DNA of 41,556 nucleotides from Bacillus sp. BA3 (GTDB taxonomy: Bacteria > Bacillota > Bacilli > Bacillales > DSM-1321): NCBI GenBank assembly GCA_002835675.1, contig PIZR01000009.1:29819-71374 (forward strand). Direction: 5' to 3'. The notes under the pieces were generated by a model. It had not been told where the DNA came from. It saw only the letters and a list, made by a program, of their open reading frames with translations, and did not search any database. Positions 7,291-16,145 of the stretch are shown here, piece by piece. Numbering within the stretch: position 1 is the first letter of the stretch; every line of letters begins with the position of its first letter. Both the position numbers and the translations under genes were made by a program.

Positions 7291-8697
7291 ATGAGAAAAT
7301 TAAATTATAAAAAAGTCTTTATTTTTCTATTTTGTCTAACAGCTGCTGTGGGAACATTGGGGTTAGCCATCAAAAGCCTTGCTTTTGATAAGAAAAGAAC
7401 CGTTTCGGCCTATACAACCGATAAAAATTACCCAGAAGCCGATATTCAAACGTATGTGAAAGATAATACGAAAGGCGGATATTCAGCCAGCAGGCCCGTT
7501 CTGAATTTAGAAAATATCGACAAGCAGCTAGAAGCCTACATAAAGAAAGAAATTAAGGATTATGAAAAGAAATGGAAAGCATCCGACGGAAAAGCTTCCG
7601 AGCTTAACCTCACCTATACGATCCTCCATTTCAGCAAACAGACCATTACGATTTCCTTCGATAAATATGAGCAAGTGGAAGGAAAGAAGCAGTCTGGGAC
7701 CCAGATCTTCACTTATGATATTCCATCTCAGCAAAAGCTCTCCATAGAAGACATCTTTGCCACGGATACTGATTATTTATCCGTTTTATCCGATATTGTT
7801 TTTGAAGAGTTAACGGAGAAGGAAGAAGAAGGCATTTCAAACAGTCTCATTAAAAAGGAAAACAAACTGAAGGCAGCCAACTTCAATTCTTTTTCAGTCT
7901 TGAAAAATACGCTTGTATTCTACGTTAAGACTGATGATTCAACCAAGACCCATACAATAGCCATCAAGAAGGAACTTTTTAAAGATAGTTTGCTAGATTC
8001 ATATCAAAGTCAAGATTTGAATGAGGATCGTGTAAAGGAATGGCAGCCGAAACATATCGTTGCCAAACTGCCCGTGCAAAATGAATGGATCGACCCTTCA
8101 AAAAAGGTCATTGCCTTGACGTTCGATGACGGGCCGCATCCAAGTCATACCATGTCCATTCTTGAGAACCTGAAAAAGTATGATGGTCACGCGACGTTTT
8201 TCGTGCTTGGAAGCCGCGTTCAGCACTATCCGGAAGTTCTTCAAAAAATGCTGCAGCAAGGAAATGAGATCGGCAACCATTCATGGGATCATCCGCAGCT
8301 GACGCGCTTAAGCAAGAACAAAATCGAAGATCAAATCGAAAAGACCCAAGACGCTGTAGAAAAAGCTACAGGTGCTGAGCCAAATCTCGTCCGTCCCCCA
8401 TATGGAGCGATTAACAATAATGTGCGTGAATACATGGAGGATATGAAAGTCACACTTTGGGATGTCGATCCCGAAGATTGGAAAGAACGCAATGAAAAGA
8501 AAATCGTAAACAAAGTGATGAGTAAAGCCAAAGATGGCAGAATCATATTAATGCATGATATCTACCAAACTAGCGCCCAGGCTGCAGGAAAAATCATCAA
8601 ACAACTGCATGACCAAGGCTATCAACTGGTCACAATCTCGGAATTGGAAAAGGTAAAGAAGGATCGTGAACTTTCCGGAATCACCATAAGTGAATAA
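7291..8697 (+). CDS. pdaC: PdaC-like peptidoglycan N-deacetylase
   Basis: A 468-residue exported protein, the same length as B. subtilis PdaC (467). A basic N-terminus and hydrophobic helix (~10-28) anchor or export it. Residues ~45-240 form DUF4163/DUF3298-like domains akin to the outer part of RsiV. Residues ~270-455 are a NodB polysaccharide deacetylase: TFDDGPH (Asp pair at 279-280), HSWDH (330-334, metal-binding His), RPPYG (~368-372), 'DVDPEDW' and LMHD. It removes acetyl groups from peptidoglycan amino sugars, which blocks lysozyme. The ATG at 7291 has GAGGTGGAG 7 bases upstream; the upstream TTG at 7246 in the same frame lies inside the promoter and is discarded. It is divergent from sigV and probably in its regulon. 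Confidence 0.88.
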   Translation: MRKLNYKKVFIFLFCLTAAVGTLGLAIKSLAFDKKRTVSAYTTDKNYPEADIQTYVKDNTKGGYSASRPVLNLENIDKQLEAYIKKEIKDYEKKWKASDGKASELNLTYTILHFSKQTITISFDKYEQVEGKKQSGTQIFTYDIPSQQKLSIEDIFATDTDYLSVLSDIVFEELTEKEEEGISNSLIKKENKLKAANFNSFSVLKNTLVFYVKTDDSTKTHTIAIKKELFKDSLLDSYQSQDLNEDRVKEWQPKHIVAKLPVQNEWIDPSKKVIALTFDDGPHPSHTMSILENLKKYDGHATFFVLGSRVQHYPEVLQKMLQQGNEIGNHSWDHPQLTRLSKNKIEDQIEKTQDAVEKATGAEPNLVRPPYGAINNNVREYMEDMKVTLWDVDPEDWKERNEKKIVNKVMSKAKDGRIILMHDIYQTSAQAAGKIIKQLHDQGYQLVTISELEKVKKDRELSGITISE

Positions 8698-8704
8698 TCA
8701 AAAG

Positions 8705-8746
8705 AAAAGAGCCTGTTTCGTGATTCGGAACAGGCTCTTTTCTTTC
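8705..8746 (+). terminator. Terminator of the deacetylase gene
   Basis: AAAAGAGCCTGTTTCG (8705-8720) pairs with CGGAACAGGCTCTTTT (8726-8741), with one G-T pair, then TCTTTC. It could also work in reverse. Confidence 0.88.
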
Positions 8747-8747
8747 A

Positions 8748-8791
8748 AATAAAATAAAGCAGGCCTTTGATCATATAGCAAAGGTCTGCTT
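8748..8791 (-). terminator. Terminator of yeeI
   Basis: Minus-strand arms AAGCAGACCTTTG (8791-8779) and CAAAGGCCTGCTT (8769-8757), then a T-rich tail. Confidence 0.8.
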
Positions 8792-8797
8792 ATTATT

Positions 8798-9517
8798 TCA
8801 TTCACCAAGATCTACATTATGATAAACTTGTTGAACATCTTCCAAATCTTCCAATGCATCAATCATTTTTTCGAATTGTGCTTGTGCATCTTCTGGAAGG
8901 GTTAGGTCATTTTGTGCAAGCATCGTCAGCTCTGCCACTGTAAAATCGCTGATTCCTGCATCCTTGAATGCTTGTTGTACAGCATGGAATTGTTCAGGCT
9001 CGGCATAAACGATGACACTTTCTTCTTCTTCCATGATGTCACGTACATCAACATCCGCTTCCATTAACAGTTCAAGAACATCATCAGCCGTTTTACCTTC
9101 AATCCCGATGACAGCCGTTGCATCGAACATATAAGCAACAGATCCGCTGACACCCATATTCCCGCCATTTTTCCCAAATGCGGCACGTACATCAGATGCC
9201 GTCCGGTTCACGTTGTTTGTCAATGCATCCACGATGACCATTGAACCATTTGGACCGAATCCTTCATAACGGAGTTCGTCATAGTTTTCTTCCGAACCGC
9301 CTTTTGCTTTTTCAATCGCACGGTCAATGATCGCTCTTGGGACATTGTACGTTTTCGCACGCTCAAGTACGACCCTTAATGCCTGATTGGATTCTGGATC
9401 TGGTTCACCTTGTTTTGCCACTACATATATTTCCCGTCCGAATTTAGCATAAATCCGACTAGTATTAGCATCTTTTGACGCTTTTTTTTCTTTAATGTTA
9501 TTCCACTTACGACCCAT
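8798..9517 (-). CDS. yeeI: YebC/TACO1-family protein YeeI
   Basis: A 239-residue protein, equal in length to B. subtilis YeeI and almost collinear with it: 'MGRKWNNIKEKKASKDANTS' start, 'RAIEKAKGG', 'YEGFGPNG' and the ending 'VQQVYHNVDLGE'. YebC-family proteins bind DNA or the ribosome; recent work on the family links some members to translation of proline-rich stretches and others to transcription. The start is the ATG at 9517; the frame extends to 9589 without a ribosome binding site, and the chosen start agrees with the family, though its own site (GAGAGTGGA) is modest. Cytoplasmic, monocistronic. Confidence 0.93.
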   Translation of the reverse strand: MGRKWNNIKEKKASKDANTSRIYAKFGREIYVVAKQGEPDPESNQALRVVLERAKTYNVPRAIIDRAIEKAKGGSEENYDELRYEGFGPNGSMVIVDALTNNVNRTASDVRAAFGKNGGNMGVSGSVAYMFDATAVIGIEGKTADDVLELLMEADVDVRDIMEEEESVIVYAEPEQFHAVQQAFKDAGISDFTVAELTMLAQNDLTLPEDAQAQFEKMIDALEDLEDVQQVYHNVDLGE

Positions 9518-9779
9518 TATATTCCACTCTCTTTCATCATTGATATATATGAATAGATTATTAAGATACGGCCCTAGGAGAAAACCCACAAAGGGGGAAT
9601 TCCTTTGAAGATAGGCTATACGTTTACTAGATTATATTATACATCAATTGTATAATTTTGAAAAAGTCCTGCACATCCCTCACTGGCATTTATCGGTACT
9701 TTGCGCTATTTTTTATGAAATACTATGGAAAACATCAGCAGTGGTATAGTATGAAGTGATCGGAAAGGAGAGATGATCC

Positions 9780-10505
9780 ATGAAGGACAACCAAATCATC
9801 ATCGGGATACCCGGTAAATGGAAGGACCGGACAGAATTGATTCAAACGGTCGCTTCCCAAAGCGAAGGGTATCTGTTAGCCGGGAATGTTTTTCATAACA
9901 GTGATAAGAACATTACGTTTCAGGCGGAGGTCCATGATTATGAACCCACTTTAAAAGAGAGCTTTTCTTACGCCAGTAAAGACGCCTTTTCAGAGAATGC
10001 ATTAGAGGAAATCAATGACCATACCTTTACCGTTTATATAATAGCCGATGTATCCGATACCGGAACTGTTATCGATTTGATCGATGCCGGGGCAGCGATC
10101 CTAAAGGCAGGCGGAATGGCAGTGAAAATAGAAACCGCTGGAATTGCCCATTCAAAGGAAGATTGGCAGCATCTTCATCATAGCCCGGATATTCTTTCGG
10201 TATATGCCCATTTTGTCACGATCATCGGAGAGGAAGACTATTATTGTTCATTCGGAATGAAAGCCTTTGGTCTTCCGGATGCCGTGACACTTAACACAAT
10301 GAGTCCGAAAGAGGCGGCTGCTCTGCTTAACACATTTAATTATTACCATGTAGGTGAACGGCCTCTCTTTAAGAATGGCGAAACGTTTAGCATTCAGCAA
10401 GATGCACCAGACTTTATATTGACGGGCCTTCAGGACTTTAGATATGAAGAAGACCATCCCTTCTACAACCCGTTTGGATTATGGAATTTAGGGACAAGTA
10501 AATAG
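9780..10505 (+). CDS. DUF4261-like domain protein
   Basis: A 241-residue cytoplasmic protein without membrane helices. The first ~40 residues ('IIIGIPGKWKDR') form a strand-rich start, and the C-terminal half contains 'CSFGMKAFGLPDAVTLN', which I recall as the pattern of the DUF4261 family. Family membership comes from memory and the function is unknown; members often occur near SMI1/KNR4-like or stress proteins. GGAAAGGAGAGATGATCC precedes the start, with AAGGAG about 9 bases from the ATG. Monocistronic, with a strong terminator. Confidence 0.65.
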   Translation: MKDNQIIIGIPGKWKDRTELIQTVASQSEGYLLAGNVFHNSDKNITFQAEVHDYEPTLKESFSYASKDAFSENALEEINDHTFTVYIIADVSDTGTVIDLIDAGAAILKAGGMAVKIETAGIAHSKEDWQHLHHSPDILSVYAHFVTIIGEEDYYCSFGMKAFGLPDAVTLNTMSPKEAAALLNTFNYYHVGERPLFKNGETFSIQQDAPDFILTGLQDFRYEEDHPFYNPFGLWNLGTSK

Positions 10506-10528
10506 AGGAGCGATTCGCTCCCCCCCAG

Positions 10529-10574
10529 ACTGCAGGCAAATTCGAATAGATCGGGTATGCCTGCAGTTTTTATT
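10529..10574 (+). terminator. Terminator after the DUF4261-like gene
   Basis: ACTGCAGGCA (10529-10538) pairs with TGCCTGCAGT (10558-10567), followed by TTTTATTT. Confidence 0.8.
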
Positions 10575-10581
10575 TAAAAGA

Positions 10582-10722
10582 CGTCAGTCGTTTTCAGAAT
10601 CTGCTCCCTGTCTGCCAAGTCTCCTCGACGCATCTCGGCTAGCCAGCTTTTCGGCAGGAGTGTCGCAAATTTCTTCAATCCAATAACGGATTCATAAAAC
10701 AATAAAAAAACATATAAGGCGA
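10582..10722 (+). repeat. Dispersed repeat, copy A
   Basis: Degenerate member of a ~130-base family containing 'CTGCCAAG', 'TCCTCGACGC', 'GGCAGGAGTGTCGCAAATTT' and 'CTTCAATCCAAT'. Its last ~60 bases (10660-10722) are nearly identical to those of copy D at 22507-22568. The ORF read through it is not a gene. Confidence 0.75.
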
Positions 10723-10756
10723 GTTTACCTGCAATTTTTTTATTTAAAATTATTCC

Positions 10757-10885
10757 AGTCGATTTCAGAAATCCGCTCCCTTTCCGCCGACTGTCTGCCA
10801 AGCCTCCTCGGCTCAGGCGCCTGTGGGGTCTTGGCTAGCCAGCTTTCGGCAGGAGTGTCGCAAATTACTTCAATCCAATATGGAT
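10757..10885 (+). repeat. Dispersed repeat, copy B
   Basis: Same family and orientation as copy A, but with a fuller centre: GAAATCCGCTCCCTTTCCGC, GCCAAGCCTCCTCGG, CAGGCGCCTGTGGGGTC, GGCAGGAGTGTCGCAAATTA. The first segment matches copy E at 22603-22645. Confidence 0.75.
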
Positions 10886-10965
10886 TACAGTAAAAAAAAC
10901 ATCAAGGATACCAGCTTGGTTCGGAATAGACCATCCTGCAGTTTTCATTTTAAAAAACGTCTCAT

Positions 10966-11090
10966 TTGATTGGAACGGAAGGTACGAGACTCCTGCGGAC
11001 AAGCGTGGCCAAGGGAGACCCCGCAGGCGCGAAGCGTCGAGGAGGCTGCCGGACCGCCCGCGAAAAGCGAGTGCCTGGAGAGGAAATCAA
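10966..11090 (-). repeat. Dispersed repeat, copy C, inverted
   Basis: The reverse complement of this GC-rich block lines up with copies A and B: ...GCCTCCTCGACGC, GCGCCTGCGGGGTCTCCC, TCCGCAGGAGTCTCG, ending in TTCCAATC. It is the least decayed copy, resembling the GC-rich 'GACTCCTGCGG' intergenic repeats I know from Bacillaceae. It points against A and B, so the cluster could fold on itself. Confidence 0.75.
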
Positions 11091-11185
11091 TGTCCTAGTC
11101 TTAATCATCATCCGGAATGAGACCATCCCGAACCCCCTTTTGCCGACAAACTGAGTGGAGTAACTCGCTTCTCCATTTTATTTTG

Positions 11186-11932
11186 TCAACCGAGTTTTTC
11201 ACGCTTTTCTTCTTCATGTTCCTTCTTCACGAGGGACATGCCGCTCGCTTGGTATTTGAGGATCTTTTGAATGACCGTGCCAAGATGTGCCCCAGCTTCA
11301 ACAGGAGGAATCCCTCCTTTATGGATGTTGGAAATGACCATCCTCTCCGCTTCAATGGTGCCCAAACGTGGTTTATAGCATATATAAGCGCTCAATGATT
11401 CAGCACTGACCAGACCAGGCCGTTCACCGATCAACAGGACAATGACTTCAGGTCCAAGGATTTCACCGATATCATCCATCACGGCAACCCGGCCCTTTTC
11501 AATATAAAAAGGTGTACCTGTATCCAGACCTGCCACTGCCAAAGATTGTTTGAAAGATAAATAGACGTCCTCCACATTTTCTTCGATCGCCTTGGCACTT
11601 AAGCCATCGGAAATGATGATTTGAACCGTTGGGGCCTTTATGCATTTGGCTTCTAACACCCGCTTTGCTTCATCCGAAAGCTTCCTGCCATAATCCGGAC
11701 GCCGTAAATAAACTTCCTTATCATCGGCCTTCGTTTTCACCTTGAATAAATCCAAGCGCTTCAAAAGAATATCACTGACTTCACCATATACAGCATCGAC
11801 GGCCGCCGCATGGTCAAAACGAAATTTCAGCCAAGAATCCGTTTTCGGCCGGGTGCCTGACCTGCCTACACCTATCCGTGCTGGGGTTTTGGCTATCAAG
11901 GCATCCAAATCTTCCTTATGATTCATTCCCAT
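11186..11932 (-). CDS. eutC: Ethanolamine ammonia-lyase small subunit EutC
   Basis: A 248-residue small subunit of coenzyme-B12-dependent ethanolamine ammonia-lyase, which splits ethanolamine into acetaldehyde and ammonia. Recognisable segments: 'ARIGVGRSGTRP' near the N-terminus, 'RRPDYGRKLS', 'VQIIISDGLSAKA', 'GERPGLVSAESLSAY' and the ending region with 'NIHKGGIPPVEAGAHLG'. The start is the ATG at 11932, 8 bases after an AGGAG that overlaps the eutB stop; a GTG at 11941 is possible but lies on that site. It is shorter than the ~295-residue enteric protein because it lacks the N-terminal extension. It is the last gene of the operon; no clear terminator follows before repeat copy C. Confidence 0.93.
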   Translation of the reverse strand: MGMNHKEDLDALIAKTPARIGVGRSGTRPKTDSWLKFRFDHAAAVDAVYGEVSDILLKRLDLFKVKTKADDKEVYLRRPDYGRKLSDEAKRVLEAKCIKAPTVQIIISDGLSAKAIEENVEDVYLSFKQSLAVAGLDTGTPFYIEKGRVAVMDDIGEILGPEVIVLLIGERPGLVSAESLSAYICYKPRLGTIEAERMVISNIHKGGIPPVEAGAHLGTVIQKILKYQASGMSLVKKEHEEEKREKLG

Positions 11933-11943
11933 TTCATCCACTC

Positions 11944-13308
11944 CTAATGGTTAAATATAGTTGGATCACCGGCACGCTTCGTTAATTTTCCATTCTCCAT
12001 AATCTCCATCTTCTCCAGCCAAGCTTCATATAATGGGGCAGGCCGCTTATCCATCGTTTGCCTCAAAGTCGCTATATCGTGGTAACTCAAAGACTGATAG
12101 TTTAACATGCAGTCATCCCCCATCGGAGTTGCGATGATGAAATTCACACCAGCAGCCGTTAAAAGTACACCCAAGTCCTCGATATCATTTTGATCAGCCT
12201 TCATATGATTCGTATAGCAAATATCCACACCCATCGGCAGTCCATGCATTTTTCCCATGAAATGGTCTTCTAACCCGGCTCGGATGACCTGCTTGCTGTT
12301 ATATAGATATTCAGGTCCGATGAATCCGACGACCGTATTGACAATGTACGGATCAAAATAGCGGGCAAATCCATAGTTCCTGGCTTCAAGCGTCACCTGA
12401 TCGATTCCGAAATGCGCTTCAGCCGATAACTCGGAGCCTTGCCCCGTTTCAAAATAAAGATGCTGCGGGCCTGTGCCGGTCCCATAGGCCTTCGCAATCT
12501 CATTAGCTTCTTCGAGCAATTGTACGTTAATTCCAAAAGAGCGATTGGCCGTTTCCGTTCCGGCTATGCTTTGAAAGATCATATCAGCAGGCGCACCTTG
12601 CTGTACGGCCTTCATTTGCGTGGTCACATGCGCAAGCACACAATTTTGGGTCGGAATGTTCCATTTCTGGATGACATCCTGTGTCGCATGAAGCAGCCGC
12701 TTTACGCTTTCGACCGAATCATCTACAGGGTTGATTCCAATGAGTGCATCCCCGATTCCATAGGAGAGGCCTTCTTTTAAAGAAGCCAGCATGCCATCCA
12801 CATTGTCAGTCGGGTGGTTAGGCTGAAGGCGCGAAGCAAGCGTTCCTTTGTATCCGATCGTGCTATTATTCTTGGTGAGCACTTCGATTTTATTGGCTGC
12901 ATGGATAAGGTCGAGGTTGGACATCAATTTGGCTGCCGCAGCAATCATTTCACTATTCAATCCCCTGCTTAATCGCTTTAAATCCTCGCCGGTCGTGTCG
13001 TCACTCAAAATATATTCTCGCAGCTCGGCAACGCTCCAATTCTTCACAGATTGATAGATGGTTCCATTGATGAGACCATCTATGATCCGCGACACCTCAT
13101 CCTCTTCCGGGGAGAGCAGGGGATAGTTCCTAATGTCCGCCAAAGTCAATTCGCTAAGCACCGCTTTCGCCGCAATCCGTTCTTGGACAGAATCTGCTGC
13201 AATTCCCGCAAGTCTATCTCCTGATTTCTCTTCATTCGCTTTGGCCAGGACTTCTTTCAACGATTTGAATTGATGGATTTCCCCAAAGTATTGAGTGGAT
13301 AATTTCAT
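11944..13308 (-). CDS. eutB: Ethanolamine ammonia-lyase large subunit EutB
   Basis: A 454-residue catalytic large subunit, full length for the family, expected to form a TIM barrel that binds ethanolamine and, with EutC, adenosylcobalamin. Typical segments include 'MKLSTQYFGEIHQFKSLKEV', 'SRLQPNHPTDN', 'GINPVDDS', 'FETGQGSELSAEAHFGIDQ' and 'MGVDICYTNHMKADQND'. AGGAGG lies 8 bases upstream of the ATG. It sits 18 bases after eutA and is followed directly by eutC. No shell protein or aldehyde dehydrogenase gene accompanies it, so acetaldehyde must be handled elsewhere. Confidence 0.96.
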   Translation of the reverse strand: MKLSTQYFGEIHQFKSLKEVLAKANEEKSGDRLAGIAADSVQERIAAKAVLSELTLADIRNYPLLSPEEDEVSRIIDGLINGTIYQSVKNWSVAELREYILSDDTTGEDLKRLSRGLNSEMIAAAAKLMSNLDLIHAANKIEVLTKNNSTIGYKGTLASRLQPNHPTDNVDGMLASLKEGLSYGIGDALIGINPVDDSVESVKRLLHATQDVIQKWNIPTQNCVLAHVTTQMKAVQQGAPADMIFQSIAGTETANRSFGINVQLLEEANEIAKAYGTGTGPQHLYFETGQGSELSAEAHFGIDQVTLEARNYGFARYFDPYIVNTVVGFIGPEYLYNSKQVIRAGLEDHFMGKMHGLPMGVDICYTNHMKADQNDIEDLGVLLTAAGVNFIIATPMGDDCMLNYQSLSYHDIATLRQTMDKRPAPLYEAWLEKMEIMENGKLTKRAGDPTIFNH

Positions 13309-13326
13309 CGTATAATCCTCCTTTTC

Positions 13327-14733
13327 CTAACTGTGAAAGGTTAGCGTTTTTACTACAACCGGAACGACTCCTGTCCGAAGCAGCCTTCCTATATCCAAAT
13401 AATCACCATGTTCCACTTCTGTCTGATCAATGCAGATGACCGGCAGATCCGGTTGGTTCGCTAGAATGGTTTGACCAAGTGCCTTCCCATAATCACTATC
13501 CATGACAACGATCAGAGGCTGCTGCCGATTCGGTTTTTGCTTCAGTGCCTCGGTGAAAGCGACTGCGAGCCGGTGAATGTCCCGAAATGATTGATAAGGT
13601 AAATTCGTTAAATAAAAGGCAAAATTCAGCCCCTCCTGCAAGGCGTCGTATATTGTGATCGCATCCTGAACAGCTTGTGCCATTTTCGCGGTTACATCAT
13701 CAAGCCCGCCATGAAAATCGACCCGATAGACTGGAATATTACGAACTGGCAGATGAGAATCATTCACCTCGATGGTTGCTCCGCTGATTTCAGTTGTATG
13801 TGCGCCTGCTCCAAGTACAGTCGCCCGAACCGTTTCAACGGGCTGTTCCCACTCCCATGCGGCCAATTCTTCACTTTCCTTGATAGAGGCCGCAAGCATC
13901 ATGCCGATATCCCGGAAGCTTTTGTCCTCCCGTTCTACATGATAAATGCAATCACTGACACCGCCCGAGAACATCAACACTTCTATTCGTTCTGTCCAAG
14001 ATGGCCCCTTCCCAACTAATAGAAGTTCATCTTCTTTTGTGAAGGAGCCAGCCAAAAACCTCGAAAGCACCTTCGCCATTTCATTTGCGATGATTGACCC
14101 TTCACCATTCAAAGGAGAGTGCCCTTTTGATTTCAGCCATTTTCCTATTGAAGGAGCAACCTTCACCTTCGCTCCGTCCCACTCCACCAAACGGCCTCCT
14201 ATATGCAGTGTGCAGGTTCCGCAAAGCATGCCTGAATGGTATACGGCAATATTCGCGGTCCCCCCGCCAATGTCTATGTTCGCTACAGTCTTTCTTGTCT
14301 TGATGGAATGTTGATAGGCACCGGATCCCTTGGCGGCAATGATTCCCTCCAAATCCGGACCGGCTGCCGCTACAAGGAATTCCCCCGCCGCTTTAGATAA
14401 CCGGTACACCATTTCTTCTGCATTTTGTTTAGTTGCCGTTTCCCCAGTGATGATGACAGCCCCTGTTTGTATGTTTTCAATCGTGATTCCTGCTTTTTGG
14501 TATTCACTTTCCACCATTCTTTGAACAGCAGGTATGTCAATTACCGTCTCGGATAAAAGCGGGGTCCTGAAAATGGGACTTCGATACAGAATTTCCATAT
14601 CGGTAATTTCGATTTTTGGCACCTGTCCGCCACCCGCCACATTCCTAAGCGAGAGCTCGCTGATAATAAGTTTCGTCGTACTGGTGCCAATATCAATTCC
14701 TGCACTGATGATTCGTTCCACCTGTTCATTCAT
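13327..14733 (-). CDS. eutA: Ethanolamine ammonia-lyase reactivating factor EutA
   Basis: A 468-residue actin-like ATPase that restores ammonia-lyase by removing damaged cobalamin. The phosphate-1 motif 'SAGIDIGTSTTKLIISEL' is at the N-terminus, 'NIDIGGGTANIAVYHSG' is the phosphate-2 motif, and 'FSGGVSD' and 'VLGAGAHTTEISG' are further on. Start at the ATG 14733, 8 bases after GGGGTG; the GTG at 14742 in the same frame has no usable site. It lies 18 bases after eutH and 18 bases before eutB, so it is surely in the same transcript. Confidence 0.93.
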   Translation of the reverse strand: MNEQVERIISAGIDIGTSTTKLIISELSLRNVAGGGQVPKIEITDMEILYRSPIFRTPLLSETVIDIPAVQRMVESEYQKAGITIENIQTGAVIITGETATKQNAEEMVYRLSKAAGEFLVAAAGPDLEGIIAAKGSGAYQHSIKTRKTVANIDIGGGTANIAVYHSGMLCGTCTLHIGGRLVEWDGAKVKVAPSIGKWLKSKGHSPLNGEGSIIANEMAKVLSRFLAGSFTKEDELLLVGKGPSWTERIEVLMFSGGVSDCIYHVEREDKSFRDIGMMLAASIKESEELAAWEWEQPVETVRATVLGAGAHTTEISGATIEVNDSHLPVRNIPVYRVDFHGGLDDVTAKMAQAVQDAITIYDALQEGLNFAFYLTNLPYQSFRDIHRLAVAFTEALKQKPNRQQPLIVVMDSDYGKALGQTILANQPDLPVICIDQTEVEHGDYLDIGRLLRTGVVPVVVKTLTFHS

Positions 14734-14751
14734 TAAAATCACACCCCAGTT

Positions 14752-16023
14752 TTACACCACTTGGATTTCATTGCTATTTTCTTCTTCGTTTTTCGTTTTA
14801 TATTCATTAATGCCGATAACTCCTGCTGCACGATCCTTTTCTTCTAATTCCAAAGCTTTCGGAACGGACAGCCAGTAAGCAAGACCGATTCCAATCGCTC
14901 CGGCAGATAGCTTACCGACAATGATCGGTAATATTAAGGAGGGCTGAAAGTTGGCTGTGAATGATAAATGATCGCCCAATAGGAAGGCCGCACACACAGC
15001 GAAGGAGATGTTTATGACCTTATCCTTCGGCGGCATATCTTTAACAAGCTTGAACATTGCTAATATATTGGCTACCGTGGCTAATATCCCTGCACTCCCA
15101 GCTTTACTCAACCCAATTTTCCCTCCCATCGCTTCCAAAGGCTTGCCTGCATATTTTTGAATCAGGTAAATCATTGGAAATGCACCTGCCAGCATTATCC
15201 CGATATACCCCGCCGTTTCCAGGGCACGGAACTGGTCTGCCTTATCGGCCATGATCGGATGGAAACCCCAAGCACCAAATACTTTGGAAAACAATCCCGT
15301 GAAAATTTCAACGATTGAAAACACGAGTACTAGTTTAATCGCGGCGTCCAATATTTTTCCAAACCACATGAAACCTTTGATCATCAAATCCGGCAGGAAA
15401 TAAAGGCCTAACGCGAGCAAGACCACAAAAATAAGAAGAGGGGAAAGATTCAGGGCAATTTTCAAATAGCTCAACGCGAATTCGTATGTAGAATCCGCAT
15501 TCGTGGAAATCACTTCGCGGATTTTCGAATTCGTTGCCACCACCAGCACGCTTGAGATAAAAGCGCCAATGGGAATCGTCAGGATTCCTGACATGACACC
15601 AAGTGCCATGTATTTATGATCACGCTTCTCCAGCATCGCAAGCCCCATTGGAATTGAGAATACAATCGTTGCCCCAGACATGAAGCCGACAATCATCGCC
15701 ATGATCCAGCCTTCATACGATTCCTTCAGCTCGGCCGCTAATTGGTAGCCCCCCATATCCGTCGCCAAAATCGTTGTTGCGGCGAGGGCGGGATCTGCAC
15801 CGATCGCAGCGAAAACCGGGCCGCATACTGTATTGATGAACCATGATAAATAAGGGATCGAGGCCATGATTCCAGCTGCCGGGATAAATATATGGCCAAC
15901 GGTATGCAAACCTTCCATGAACTGTTTCCCCAAGCCTTGCTCACTGTCTTTAATCGATGCAATAGCACCGACAACGGCACACACCATAATGATATAAATA
16001 ACGAATTTACCTACCATCTCCAT
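14752..16023 (-). CDS. eutH: Ethanolamine permease EutH
   Basis: A 423-residue integral membrane protein with about ten to eleven hydrophobic segments; it brings ethanolamine into the cell. The family is recognised from 'MEMVGKFVIYIIMVCAVVGA', 'PAAGIMASIPYLSWFIN', 'ATDMGGYQLA' and 'GDHLSFTANFQPSLI'. The C-terminus is a charged cytoplasmic tail. AGGGGG is 7 bases before the ATG. It is the first structural gene after the terminator that separates it from eutV, so it is the gene most directly controlled by antitermination. Confidence 0.93.
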   Translation of the reverse strand: MEMVGKFVIYIIMVCAVVGAIASIKDSEQGLGKQFMEGLHTVGHIFIPAAGIMASIPYLSWFINTVCGPVFAAIGADPALAATTILATDMGGYQLAAELKESYEGWIMAMIVGFMSGATIVFSIPMGLAMLEKRDHKYMALGVMSGILTIPIGAFISSVLVVATNSKIREVISTNADSTYEFALSYLKIALNLSPLLIFVVLLALGLYFLPDLMIKGFMWFGKILDAAIKLVLVFSIVEIFTGLFSKVFGAWGFHPIMADKADQFRALETAGYIGIMLAGAFPMIYLIQKYAGKPLEAMGGKIGLSKAGSAGILATVANILAMFKLVKDMPPKDKVINISFAVCAAFLLGDHLSFTANFQPSLILPIIVGKLSAGAIGIGLAYWLSVPKALELEEKDRAAGVIGINEYKTKNEEENSNEIQVV

Positions 16024-16068
16024 ACATATTCCCCCTGAATTCCGATTTGATTTGGCCTATCGACTTTT

Positions 16069-16104
16069 AAAAAAAGGGTATAAAAAAGACGCCTCTTATA
16101 GCCC
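16069..16104 (-). terminator. Conditional terminator between eutV and eutH
   Basis: On the minus strand GGGCTATAAGA (16104 down) pairs with the later TCTT and TATACCC through small bulges, and is followed by seven T (plus-strand A run at 16069-16075). It sits in the 146-base gap upstream of eutH, the place where Enterococcus EutV acts by antitermination. Confidence 0.7.
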
Positions 16105-16145
16105 AAACTTAGGTTACCCGGCAGAAATGCCTGCCTACAACCAAT

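Noticed and set aside
10574..10801. Minus-strand 75-codon frame
   Set aside because: Spans repeat copies A and B, without a ribosome binding site; similar sequence at 22450-22660 is not open.
10966..11398. Plus-strand open frames over repeat copy C and the end of eutC
   Set aside because: They coincide with the dispersed repeat and run antisense to eutC; no start signals.
16112..16142. Hairpin GGTTG/TAACC with inner GGCAG/CTGCC as the second EutV target
   Set aside because: The loop GCATTT lacks A1 and G4, and no U tract follows, so it is neither an ANTAR loop nor a terminator; it may be structural.
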